Shown here: positions 54,125-64,000 of the stretch, piece after piece
Layout of the letters: each line of letters opens with the position of its first letter
Position numbering within the stretch: position 1 is the stretch's first letter
DNA from: CADEDV01 sp048498035
GTDB taxonomy: Bacteria; Bacteroidota; Bacteroidia; Chitinophagales; Chitinophagaceae
Assembly: GCA_048498035.1 (NCBI GenBank)
Contig: JBEHYT010000002.1
Coordinates: 264,526 to 328,525 of the forward strand
DNA: 64,000 nt
Reading direction: 5' to 3'
Program-made: the position numbers and the translations under genes
Notes under the pieces: generated by a model
What the model was told of the DNA's origin: nothing
The model's database searches: none
Seen by the model: the letters and a program-made list of their open reading frames with translations, nothing else

Positions 54125-54125
54125 T

Positions 54126-56078
54126 ATGAAACCCCTGACGAAAATGGTGTGGAGATCCAAACTACTCGGCACCGGATTGATGTTCCTGTTGATAACAATG
54201 TGTTCGCAAATGGCGGACGCTCAGCAAAACCTCGACTTTAATTCCAAAGTGGTGGTAACGCTGAACGATGGCACTGCCATTACCCTGTACGCCCAAACAG
54301 TGGGCTCTGGTCGCGCCGCAACCGGAGGTAAGAATTTCTACTATGTGCCAACGCAGGCGATGCTGTCAAAAAGCCCGCAAAGCGGCGATCCTGAATTCCT
54401 GTTTCTTAAATATGTAACCGAGGAGCGGGAAGATAACGGCGGCGTTAGCGGCGCATTGATGCACTTCCTGATGCAACTGGGTTATACGCCACAGCAGCTC
54501 GCGGAATTGCAAACTAAGCTGGCGGCCAAGATATCGGGCGCCATCGTTAAGGGGCCAGTGGACCTTTTTGCAGAAGACGATGCCAACTCCTTCCGCGTTA
54601 CATCGGGCGTGGTGAATAAAGACGGGGGTATGACCAAAAGCATGGTTACCTCGGGCAGGGCACCATTACAGGAAGGCGCTAAAGTGGCCGTGGCAACTAA
54701 TCTCAACAAATTCGGCGCGCAGCTTCTCGCTACCACGTTTGAAAAAGATATGGCCATCACCGATCTCAGCTGCGATTTCTATTACAAATATTATGTAAAG
54801 GTAAATGGGCTGAAAGCAAGGGTGGTAGTTGATTATGAAAAAATATCGCAGCTCATTAAGGAGGATAAAGTGAATGCGGAATATCGCCGTGTTGAATCAA
54901 AAAATTCAGTGCAGGAAAGCCAGTCGTGGAACGAAATGCACAGCCTGTATGATAAACTGGTAGAGAAAAATGCAGTCACGATCCAGATCGACGAAGGTAT
55001 TCCCAATGCTACATCGCAAAAGTTGTCGGAGCTTTTCTTCCAGATGTTTATGGACAAATTTGCCACGCCTGCCACAGATGATCCGAAAGCTACTCCCCCT
55101 AGTGATGCTGAAAAAGAATACCTCCCCGGCAAGAAAGATGCGTATGGCTATTACCTGAATGTAAAACGCATTGAGCAAAGCGTGCGCAAGAAAAAAGAAA
55201 CAATTGACCTGAACTATAACTATATGTTGGGAATGCCGGTTGCATTTTCCCAAAATTTGAAAACCTGGTACAATGGCGTTAAGAACAATAAAAAATGTGT
55301 TGCCAGTGTAAATCTCAACGATCCATTCTTCAAACATCTCGACATCCGCTTTGTGCTCGACCTGGAAGCCAAGGAAATGTTTGACCAGGAAGTAAATTAT
55401 GTTACCATCAACGTAAAGAAAAAACGCAATTCCGGTAACGATTTTACAGACCGCGTTACCATCGATAAGAAATATGTAGCCGATAAAGGGATCACTGCCG
55501 CAATGACCTACGCTGCCGGCGAAGATAAAAACCCCGATATGTACCAGTATATGGTACAATGGAGCCTTCGCGGTGGAAACGTTTATCCCGCAGCACCGGT
55601 GTGGGAACAGGGCCAGATGGAAGCCGTTACACTTAAACCACCGGTTACTCCACGACTGATTGAATTTGAAGCAGACCTCGATAAGTTAAAGGCGATGAAC
55701 ATCAGTCGCGCCACGCTGCAAATACGTTATCTCAAATACGGGCAGGAAGTGGAGGATAATATCAATGTGTCACCCGCAGCTGGTCAGTCCCTGGTAAGCA
55801 AGATGCTTTTTATGGATCGCGATACCCGTGGGTATGTATACCGACTGGTGTTCAATAGCACCACATCTGGTAAACTGGCGCTGCCCTGGAGTGCAAAGAT
55901 CAATGATAACTATGTATATGCTGTGATCCCGGATGAACTGAATGACAAAACTTCTGAAACCTTCAATAAGGCCATCGATGCAGCCAAAGCGATCATCGCC
56001 CCGGGCCCGGATGGTAAAGTGACTGCCGACAAAGTGTTGGATAGTTTCAAGGAAGTGCTGGGTGTTATCAAAAACTAA
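54126..56078 (+). CDS. Exported array protein 5
   Basis: I chose ATG 54126, 1 bp after the previous stop, because it gives a signal sequence (LLGTGLMFLLITMCSQMADA); an earlier in-frame Met overlaps the previous gene. The 650-aa protein shares the blocks FYYVPTQAMLSKSPQSGDPE, LMHFLMQLGYTPQQLAELQT, ISGAIVKGPVDLF, GAKVAVATNLNKFGAQLLA, ITDLSCDFYYKYYVKVNGLK and EVNYVTINVKKKRNSGNDFT. It is the most divergent long member. A 28-bp gap precedes the next gene. Function unknown. Confidence 0.75.
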   Translation: MKPLTKMVWRSKLLGTGLMFLLITMCSQMADAQQNLDFNSKVVVTLNDGTAITLYAQTVGSGRAATGGKNFYYVPTQAMLSKSPQSGDPEFLFLKYVTEEREDNGGVSGALMHFLMQLGYTPQQLAELQTKLAAKISGAIVKGPVDLFAEDDANSFRVTSGVVNKDGGMTKSMVTSGRAPLQEGAKVAVATNLNKFGAQLLATTFEKDMAITDLSCDFYYKYYVKVNGLKARVVVDYEKISQLIKEDKVNAEYRRVESKNSVQESQSWNEMHSLYDKLVEKNAVTIQIDEGIPNATSQKLSELFFQMFMDKFATPATDDPKATPPSDAEKEYLPGKKDAYGYYLNVKRIEQSVRKKKETIDLNYNYMLGMPVAFSQNLKTWYNGVKNNKKCVASVNLNDPFFKHLDIRFVLDLEAKEMFDQEVNYVTINVKKKRNSGNDFTDRVTIDKKYVADKGITAAMTYAAGEDKNPDMYQYMVQWSLRGGNVYPAAPVWEQGQMEAVTLKPPVTPRLIEFEADLDKLKAMNISRATLQIRYLKYGQEVEDNINVSPAAGQSLVSKMLFMDRDTRGYVYRLVFNSTTSGKLALPWSAKINDNYVYAVIPDELNDKTSETFNKAIDAAKAIIAPGPDGKVTADKVLDSFKEVLGVIKN

Positions 56079-56106
56079 TTGACCACATTACTTAAACCAT
56101 TTTTAT

Positions 56107-58128
56107 ATGAAGAAGTTGCTATTCATGGTTGGGGTTTTTCTTTTTACTGTGACCGCAATTCGCGCCCAGTCGATCAACCTGGACCGGCCCGTGAAAGCGG
56201 GGGACCTCACATTGTTCCCGGATATCGGGAATGAAACCTCTTACTACTATATTTCAGACAAGCCTAAGTTGGCAAAAGGACCAGACGGTAAGCCGCAGTT
56301 TTCATTCCTTCGTTATGTTGAGAATTCGGTTAGCGGTGCAGATCAGCCTGCTGCCAATGAAGGCGATGGCGGTGGTATTGTACATGCCGTGGTGAGCCTC
56401 GAAGTAACGCAAGACCAGGTTCGCGAGGCGGAGCGGGAACTACAGCGCATTAAGCCAAATGCAAAAATTGAAGGCCCTGTTGTATACCGCTCGGGCAAAT
56501 TCGGGATCGTCTCCTCGTTTAAAGATCCACAGGGCGGTCTTAGCAAACAGGTAGTGGGATTGGGAAATGCCCCCATACTGGATGGACAAAAAGCCGCCGT
56601 TTCTATTCAGCTTACCAAACAGGGTGCAAAAATTCTGTGGGAATCATTTAAAACCACTACGCCTGATATCAGCTTCACTTTTGAAATGGAAGTGGGTGGT
56701 TATCGTTCTCCCAAAAACGCTACGATTGAAGCCGACTTTGACCAGATCTATGATCATAAAGCATTTAATGTGGGCGTGGCAACCAGTTTTTTGTCGGCTG
56801 AAATAGATGCGGCGTTTGACGATCTCGTGCGTAGCGGCGCTATCAAGGTAACGCAGATCGGTGAAGATGAAAAAATGGAAAGTCTGATCACAACGGCTTA
56901 TAATAAGATCACCGATATGATGTTTACGCCATTGAATGGCGGCGGTAATCCGTCCATCTCAGACCTGACAGCAGGTACCGGTGGAGGTTCCAGCATGCTG
57001 GATCGCGCCACTACCCAATTGCGTGATGCACGAACAGAACAGCGGACCATCAACCGTGAAAATGAAGAACGTGAAGCGCGGCAGCGAACAGAAGCACAGG
57101 AGCGCCAACGCGAAGCGGCATCTACCACGCCTCCTGCCACCGATGCATCGCATCCCACAGATGCGTCTCACCCGGCAGATGGTGATCATCCGGCGGAAGG
57201 AGCGACAGCAACACCGTCATCACGCCCTGCATCCACCTATTCAGGTTCTACTCCGCGCGGAGCCGGGACTTATACGAACACGGCAAATCCCAACCAGCCG
57301 GCGAATAACAGCAATGTGCAGAATGCTGCATTGCCCTCAATCGCCATCGTTGCTTCTTTCCAGATGCGGACCGTTCACCAAAAAGGAAAATTTAAAATCG
57401 ATCTTAATAAATCCACGTCAGACAAAATCACGATGCGCTTTGATGAGAACATCGGGAACCTGTCTGGCCTGATGAACGACAACACCGTATTCCGCCAGGT
57501 AAATCTCGACGATCCGCTGTTTGTTCAGCGTGAAATCGTAGCGTTTGTGGATGGAATGAATGCGCAGGACTTTGGACAGTTTATCAACTTCGTAAACGTG
57601 CGATTGAAAAAGACGCACCAGTCAGGTGATATTACCAACCAGGAAGTGCGCATTGATCGCAACAACTTCAACAAAGAAGGCAACAACTTTAAAATGGTGT
57701 ATGGTTGGAAAGGAGATAACGACCGGAAAAAATGGACCAACTATGAATACGAAGCAGAATGGAGCTTCTTTGGTGGGCAAACGGTGAAGGTGCCTGCCCA
57801 GGCATCTCAGTCAGGTGCTATCGATCTGATGCCGCCCTACCAGCGTCGTTCCGTTGAATTTACTGCCGATGCCAATACACTGGCTGCAGCCAATGTTCGG
57901 CTCGTAACTGTAAAGCTGTTTTATGACCTGGCCGGAAAGGAGCAGGTAAAACAGGTAACACTCAACCCGGCCAAAGGACAACTTTCTGAGAAAGTGGATT
58001 TCATGTTGCCCGGAGACCAGTATGATTACTCCTATGAGGTTAGCTGGAGAATGGCTAATAATGAAACGAAAACGTCAGGTCGCCTAAAAGCATCCGATGC
58101 GATCCAGTTTGTAGACAACGTAAAATAA
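56107..58128 (+). CDS. Exported array protein 6, with disordered insert
   Basis: The 673-aa protein has a signal peptide (MKKLLFMVGVFLFTVTAIRA) and the family blocks YYYISDKPKLAKGPDGKP, VHAVVSLEVTQDQVREAERE, IEGPVVYRSGKFGIVSSF, GQKAAVSIQLTKQGAKILW, TPDISFTFEMEVGGYRSPKN and FINFVNVRLKKTHQSGDITN. It carries an insert absent from the other members: a charged coiled-coil-like helix at about 298-335, then a Thr/Ser/Pro stretch to about 405 with tandem DASHPxD units. It lies 8 bp before the metallopeptidase-like gene. Function unknown. Confidence 0.75.
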   Translation: MKKLLFMVGVFLFTVTAIRAQSINLDRPVKAGDLTLFPDIGNETSYYYISDKPKLAKGPDGKPQFSFLRYVENSVSGADQPAANEGDGGGIVHAVVSLEVTQDQVREAERELQRIKPNAKIEGPVVYRSGKFGIVSSFKDPQGGLSKQVVGLGNAPILDGQKAAVSIQLTKQGAKILWESFKTTTPDISFTFEMEVGGYRSPKNATIEADFDQIYDHKAFNVGVATSFLSAEIDAAFDDLVRSGAIKVTQIGEDEKMESLITTAYNKITDMMFTPLNGGGNPSISDLTAGTGGGSSMLDRATTQLRDARTEQRTINRENEEREARQRTEAQERQREAASTTPPATDASHPTDASHPADGDHPAEGATATPSSRPASTYSGSTPRGAGTYTNTANPNQPANNSNVQNAALPSIAIVASFQMRTVHQKGKFKIDLNKSTSDKITMRFDENIGNLSGLMNDNTVFRQVNLDDPLFVQREIVAFVDGMNAQDFGQFINFVNVRLKKTHQSGDITNQEVRIDRNNFNKEGNNFKMVYGWKGDNDRKKWTNYEYEAEWSFFGGQTVKVPAQASQSGAIDLMPPYQRRSVEFTADANTLAAANVRLVTVKLFYDLAGKEQVKQVTLNPAKGQLSEKVDFMLPGDQYDYSYEVSWRMANNETKTSGRLKASDAIQFVDNVK

Positions 58129-58135
58129 GTAAGAT

Positions 58136-59494
58136 ATGAAAAAGACAATTTTTTTGCTGCTGCTCCTGGGTACCGGTTTGCTGTCGATGGCAAATGATGC
58201 AGACCGCACCTACATCATGAGCAAGCTTGATATACGATACGTGGCAAGGCCCAATGATGCGGCTTATTCGCCCGAGATATTGAATAAAACACAGATTGCG
58301 GCCGGTACGGAAGCCGGGGCGTTTTGGACCAACACGGTGATGAATGGCCCGCAGCGTATGGTGCGTGCATTGCTTCGTGGATCGTCTGCCGGTGGCGACG
58401 ATGAATTTCAGAGTTATGTAGCCAATGTGCTGCGGATCACCAATAAAACCATCATGGTTTACCTGATTGATGATTCAACGGGGAATATTACGATTTCACC
58501 GGCGGCGGAAACACGCTACGGGATCTGTACCGACAATCGTGGTAAAAGCTGGCCTTGTGCCAATAATAACAGCACCGGTGCCTACGGTGGAGAGATCCGG
58601 ATGGGAACGGTGTATTTCGCCAGTGAGCGGGTTATACAGGATGCTTATGGCACGGTAATCCATGAGCTGGTGCATACACAGGATTATTCAGACGGGCGGG
58701 AGCACATGTTTTATGCCAATGGCCGCTACCTGGTATATGGAAGAGACGGTGATCACTATGATGTGGAGGCAGTCCCGGATCTTGCATTTACCTTCAAGGA
58801 AGGTATCGCAAATACGCTGTCGCTCAGCTATCGACGCAGTATGGCCAACCATTATTTCCAGTGGTTTGCGGGTAATGGCGATTTGATGGTGGAACGTACG
58901 AACCTGAGTGCCGGCCACGCCGGTGGCATTTCGCCGGATGTATGGCTATACGACCAGTTGATAGCAGCGGGCGTTACTCCATATGGAACCGGTGGGGGCT
59001 ACGGATTCTTTCATATCCGGAATGTGCCTACCCGGTTTATTGTTCATAATGAAATGATCCTGGCACTCATATTTGAGTCGTATATAGAACATGTGGGCAA
59101 GCAGGCATTTTTCAATGCGCTGAAGGAGATCAACCCGAGGATGCAGAATGTGTCTACAAGTGGTGTGGCGCTGCTGTTCCAGGAAGTGTGTGAGGCGGCG
59201 TTGCCAACGGGTCAAACGCTGGCATCGGTAAGTGTGTCATCGCCGTCTGCGGCGCGGCCCTGGCTGCTGGCGCTGGCGTATGCCGACTTCTTTACGAGTT
59301 ATTCTGCCAGGACTAAGGATGAATTCAAGCAGATATTCGAGAGTTTCCCCAATATGAGTGAATGGGCGGACCTGTATTGGGATGGGGGCGCGAAGGACCA
59401 GGTGCGCACTTCGGTGCGGATGCCGGCGCGGCCAACGTTTGGCCAGCTTACGGATATTGCGATCCTGCTGGGGTTGAACAGGAGTACGCCGTAG
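58136..59494 (+). CDS. Exported HExxH metallopeptidase-like protein
   Basis: The 452-aa protein has a signal peptide (MKKTIFLLLLLGTGLLSMA). HELVH at 176-180 (in GTVIHELVHTQDYSDG) is followed by EGIAN at 222-226, which could give the third zinc ligand as Glu. This recalls the basic secretory protease family, where HExxH precedes an EGIA segment, but the rest is unfamiliar. Two Cys in YGICTDNRGKSWPCANN may form a disulphide. It closes the array and may process or display the other members. Zinc binding is well supported; activity and substrate are not. Confidence 0.65.
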   Translation: MKKTIFLLLLLGTGLLSMANDADRTYIMSKLDIRYVARPNDAAYSPEILNKTQIAAGTEAGAFWTNTVMNGPQRMVRALLRGSSAGGDDEFQSYVANVLRITNKTIMVYLIDDSTGNITISPAAETRYGICTDNRGKSWPCANNNSTGAYGGEIRMGTVYFASERVIQDAYGTVIHELVHTQDYSDGREHMFYANGRYLVYGRDGDHYDVEAVPDLAFTFKEGIANTLSLSYRRSMANHYFQWFAGNGDLMVERTNLSAGHAGGISPDVWLYDQLIAAGVTPYGTGGGYGFFHIRNVPTRFIVHNEMILALIFESYIEHVGKQAFFNALKEINPRMQNVSTSGVALLFQEVCEAALPTGQTLASVSVSSPSAARPWLLALAYADFFTSYSARTKDEFKQIFESFPNMSEWADLYWDGGAKDQVRTSVRMPARPTFGQLTDIAILLGLNRSTP

Positions 59495-59586
59495 GGGGTG
59501 AGGCAGGCGTTGAAATTACGTAATGAATTGATTTTCAATAAAACCCTTTTTAGAAGTAGGGGGGGATAGAGGGAGTGAAAAAGGTT

Positions 59587-59622
59587 ACAGCCGGCTTCGA
59601 AAGGGGCCGGCTGTTGTTTTTG
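59587..59622 (+). terminator. Terminator of the exported-protein array
   Basis: The 9-bp perfect stem ACAGCCGGC/GCCGGCTGT (10-base loop) is followed by TGTTTTTG. It lies 93 bp after the last stop of the array and before the rRNA promoters. Confidence 0.85.
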
Positions 59623-59698
59623 TAAAGAAATTTTGGGCTCGCAAATCCAGTATGGGCTTTGTTTTGCGCTGATTTGCAAAATTTTAATTGAAAAAAGA

Positions 59699-59729
59699 TT
59701 TGGCGGAAACTGGTTTACGCTTATCTTTG
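59699..59729 (+). promoter_or_regulatory. rRNA promoter P1
   Basis: TTTG (59699-59702), 19 nt, TATCTTTG (59722-59729): an exact match to the Bacteroidota -33/-7 consensus. Confidence 0.85.
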
Positions 59730-59811
59730 CACCCCGCTTGAAAAACAGCGTAGTTCTCTGAAGATTGTGAATAGCATGTGCGGCAAATGTGAATAAAGGA
59801 AAGCAAAAAAA

Positions 59812-59842
59812 TTTGCTGGTAATTAAAGAAGCTGTACCTTTG
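59812..59842 (+). promoter_or_regulatory. rRNA promoter P2
   Basis: TTTG (59812-59815), 19 nt, TACCTTTG (59835-59842): an exact consensus match, 113 bp after P1. Confidence 0.88.
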
Positions 59843-59939
59843 CCGTCCGCTGTTAAAAAAACGGTGGTAGTTCTTCACAAAACAGTTTGATTTTCACGCC
59901 AAAAGATTCTGATTTTTTTGAAAAAAAGATGAAGAAAAA

Positions 59940-59970
59940 TTTGGTAGAAATAAAAAGGCCCTTACCTTTG
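59940..59970 (+). promoter_or_regulatory. rRNA promoter P3
   Basis: TTTG (59940-59943), 19 nt, TACCTTTG (59963-59970): an exact consensus match, 128 bp after P2. The sequence CCCGTTCAAAACGGG immediately downstream can form a hairpin at the transcript 5' end. Confidence 0.88.
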
Positions 59971-60009
59971 CACTCCCGTTCAAAACGGGGGGCGAATAAG
60001 AAGCCAAAA

Positions 60010-60026
60010 GATCTTTGAAAGTTGGG
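60010..60026 (+). promoter_or_regulatory. boxA-like antitermination site in the rRNA leader
   Basis: GATCTTTGAAAGTTGGG resembles rRNA boxA sites of the TTCTTTGAAAACT type. It lies about 125 bp before 16S; a similar site occurs before 23S. Confidence 0.5.
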
Positions 60027-60150
60027 AAGCAATAGCACTTTATTTCGATTTTTATCGAGATGAAAACAATAGGTAAGTCAAAGCGAAAACAATTCGATTT
60101 GACACGTTAATTTTCTAATGAGAATTAAATGTCAGTATCAAACATCATTT

Positions 60151-61680
<1,530 letters not shown>

Positions 61681-61798
61681 TAGAGCACTATTTGTAGTCT
61701 CTGACTACAAACAGATAGACTTACTGGCTATTGTTTCCCACAACTTTCATTGTTTAGTTCTTTTAAAAAAGTAACCCGATAACACGGGGGCTACAAAC

Positions 61799-61873
61799 AG
61801 ATCCGTAGCTCAGCCTGGTTAGAGCACTACACTGATAATGTAGGGGTCAGCAGTTCAAATCTGCTCGGGTCTA
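61799..61873 (+). tRNA. tRNA-Ile (GAU)
   Basis: The 75-nt gene has acceptor stem AGATCCG/CGGGTCT, anticodon loop CTGATAA with anticodon GAT, and T-arm AGCAGTTCAAATCTGCT. It lies in the 16S-23S spacer, its usual place. Confidence 0.97.
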
Positions 61874-61971
61874 CGAAATAATTAGCCAATTTGAGAATGC
61901 GCTAATTTGAAAATGAGCGGAGGATATTCATTTTCAGATTTTTCAAATTACCTCGTTGTCAAATTAGAAAT

Positions 61972-62045
61972 GGGGGATTAGCTCAGTTGGCTAGAGCATT
62001 AGCTTTGCAAGCTAAGGGTCATCGGTTCGACTCCGATATCCTCCA
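61972..62045 (+). tRNA. tRNA-Ala (UGC)
   Basis: The 74-nt gene has acceptor stem GGGGGAT/ATCCTCC, anticodon loop TTTGCAA with anticodon TGC, and T-arm ATCGGTTCGACTCCGAT. It follows tRNA-Ile by 98 bp in the rRNA spacer. Confidence 0.97.
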
Positions 62046-62083
62046 CAATTTTTGATTGGAATGTAAAAGGAAGATCAAAAATT

Positions 62084-62099
62084 AGCTCTTTAACAATGA
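62084..62099 (+). promoter_or_regulatory. boxA-like site in the 16S-23S spacer (first)
   Basis: AGCTCTTTAACAATGA contains GCTCTTTAACAA, the core of the E. coli rRNA boxA. Confidence 0.55.
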
Positions 62100-62192
62100 T
62101 AATGACTTCGGGTCTATTGGTTCGCAACCAAATTATCAACTCATATTAATGAATAACTTTTAGTTTCTAATTATTAGTTATTAATTGATAGA

Positions 62193-62211
62193 AGTTCTTT
62201 GACATATTGGG
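62193..62211 (+). promoter_or_regulatory. boxA-like site in the 16S-23S spacer (second)
   Basis: AGTTCTTTGACATATTGGG is like the leader site at 60010 (CTTTGAAAGTTGGG) and lies about 130 bp before 23S. Confidence 0.5.
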
Positions 62212-62338
62212 AAAAAAAATGTTAGACGAGTATCTAACAATCGATCACAATTTTGAAATATCACACCATTTATGGTTGGTCTGAAGAAATGTGGTCGGGT
62301 AACAACTACAAGAATAACAAATTCTAGTTTCTAATTTT

Positions 62339-64000
62339 TTTAAAGCAACTAAGGGCGCATGGTGGATGCCTTGGGTCTGAGAGGCGAAGAAGGACGTGGT
62401 AAGCTGCGATAAGCCAGGGGGAGCTGCACCGAGCATTATATCCCTGGATCTCCGAATGGGTCAACCCTTCACGTTGAAGACGTGAAACTCGAAAGAGAGC
62501 CAACCCCGGGAACTGAAACATCTAAGTACCGGGAGGAAAAGAAAACAATAGTGATTCCCTGAGTAGTGGCGAGCGAAAAGGGAAGAGCCTAAACTTCTCC
62601 GGCGTGCCGGAGGAGGGTTGTAGGACTGCATTTAGAAATCATCATCAAGTAAAATCATCTGGAAAGTTGAGCCATAGAGGGTGATAGCCCCGTATGCACA
62701 AATTGATGAGGACGAGCAGTATCCTGAGTAGGGCGGGACCGGAGGAATCCTGCCTGAATCTGCCAGCACCATCTGGTAAGGCTAAATACTCCTCAGACAC
62801 CGATAGTGAACCAGTACCGTAAGGGAAAGGTGAAAAGCACCCTAAACAAGGGAGTGAAATAGTACCTGAAACCGTGCGCCTACAAGCGGTCGGAGTTCCG
62901 AAGCAATTCGGAATGACGGCGTGCCTTTTGCATAATGAGCCTACGAGTTGCTCCTCACTGGCGAGGTTAAGTTCTTAATTAACGGAGCCGTAGCGAAAGC
63001 GAGTCCAAATAGGGCGTTTAGTCAGTGGGGGCAGACGCGAAACTTTGTGATCTATCCATGGGCAGGTTGAAGTTCCGGTAACACGGAATGGAGGACCGAA
63101 CCCGTTAACGTTGAAAAGTTCTGGGATGACCTGTGGATAGGGGTGAAAGGCCAATCAAACTGAGAGATAGCTCGTTCTCCCCGAAATGTTTTTAGGAACA
63201 GCCTCGGTTTATAAGTCTGTTAGAGGTAGAGCTACTGATTGGGCTAGGGGGCTTCACCGCCTACCAAACCCTGACAAACTCCGAATGCTAACAGATATTT
63301 ACCGGGAGTGAGGCTGCGGGTGCTAAGATCCGTGGCCGAGAGGGAAATAACCCAGAATAGCAGCTAAGGTCCCTAATACGTAGTTAAGTTGATCAAACGA
63401 GGTAGGACTTCTATAACAGCCAGGATGTTTGCTTGGAAGCAGCAATTCATTTAAAGAGTGCGTAACAGCTCACTGGTCGAGAGGTCCCGCACGGAAAATA
63501 ATCGGGCATCAAACTACTAACCGAAGCTCTATGATCGTCCGCCTCGGCGGAAGATCGGTAGGGGAGCATTGAAACTGCGCCGAAGGTGTACGGCGACGTA
63601 TGCTGGAGCGGTTTCAAAAGAAAATGTAGGCATAAGTAACGATAAATAAGGTGAAAAACCTTATCGCCGAAAGTCTAAGGGTTCCTGATCAACGTTAATC
63701 GGATCAGGGTTAGCCCGGTCCTTAGGCAAACCCGAAAGGGGTAGCTGATGGAAAGCAGGTTAATATTCCTGCGCCTGCTATACATTAAAAGTGACGGAGA
63801 ACCGTGGTCGCTGCGTAGTGACGGATATCTACGCCTGAGTGGAGCCTTCGGGCAAAGCGAAGTGATAAAAGTTCTTCCAAGAAAAGCGAGTATAGCAGCC
63901 GGTACCGCAAACCGACACAGGTAGACGGGATGAATATTCTAAGGCGCTCGGGTGAGCCGTGGAGAAGGAACTAGGCAAATTGACGCTGTAACTTCGGGAT
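62339..64000 (+). rRNA. rrl: 23S ribosomal RNA (3' partial)
   Basis: The gene begins near 62339, by alignment of AAAGCAACTAAGGGCGCATG and GGTGGATGCCTTGG to the E. coli 5' end. It continues beyond the window. About 1,660 nt of the expected 2,900 are present. Confidence 0.97.

Overview
The window comes from a Bacteroidota chromosome, most likely family Chitinophagaceae. The evidence is a complete 16S rRNA gene of that type, promoters of the TTTG-N19-TAnnTTTG class, weak Shine-Dalgarno sequences, many exported proteins with Sec signals ending in AQ, and family markers such as the DUF305, DUF4476, LemA and TPM proteins. The genus cannot be fixed by eye.

Layout. (1) 1-8.4 kb is sugar-acid and alpha-glucan metabolism: uxaC (cut by the window edge), uxuA, an SDR probably acting as fructuronate reductase, and a tight minus-strand run of two cytoplasmic GH13 enzymes, a Gfo/Idh/MocA oxidoreductase and an SMP-30-like lactonase. 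(2) 8.9-16 kb holds an outer-membrane barrel fused to what looks like a kinase-type domain, a DUF6159-like membrane protein, an exported propeller-like protein, a HEPN gene overlapping a partner gene, and a retropepsin-like protein. (3) 16-24 kb holds a DUF305 protein, NhaD, DUF389, an M1 peptidase, RmuC and a WbpD/WbpB-like nucleotide-sugar pair. (4) 24.1 kb carries the first of two 373-bp elements with matching terminal inverted repeats and 10-bp target duplications; the second is at 40.8 kb. (5) 25.6-34.8 kb is a visibly AT-richer island: HTH regulator, broken lipoprotein gene, small helical protein, DNA methyltransferase, GHKL ATPase, two-TM protein, 48-residue proline-rich peptide, metallophosphoesterase and a second (Hsp90-type) ATPase. 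It ends 330 bp from the 3' end of a tRNA-Glu gene. Its composition suggests a defence or conflict system that I cannot match to a named one. (6) 35.5-45.9 kb is housekeeping: gap, pgk, a LemA/LemA/TPM/TPM cluster, an M1 aminopeptidase, a DUF4476 protein and truA. (7) 46.1-59.5 kb is a single plus-strand run of eight exported proteins. Five share a collinear, apparently undescribed architecture. They are joined by a permuted papain/NlpC-like protein and an HExxH metallopeptidase-like protein. (8) 59.7 kb to the end is an rRNA operon with three tandem promoters, 16S, tRNA-Ile, tRNA-Ala and the start of 23S.

The two regions most worth following up are the 25.6-34.8 kb island and the 46.1-59.5 kb array of exported paralogues. 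Functions given for both are inference from motifs and gene order. No database search was possible.
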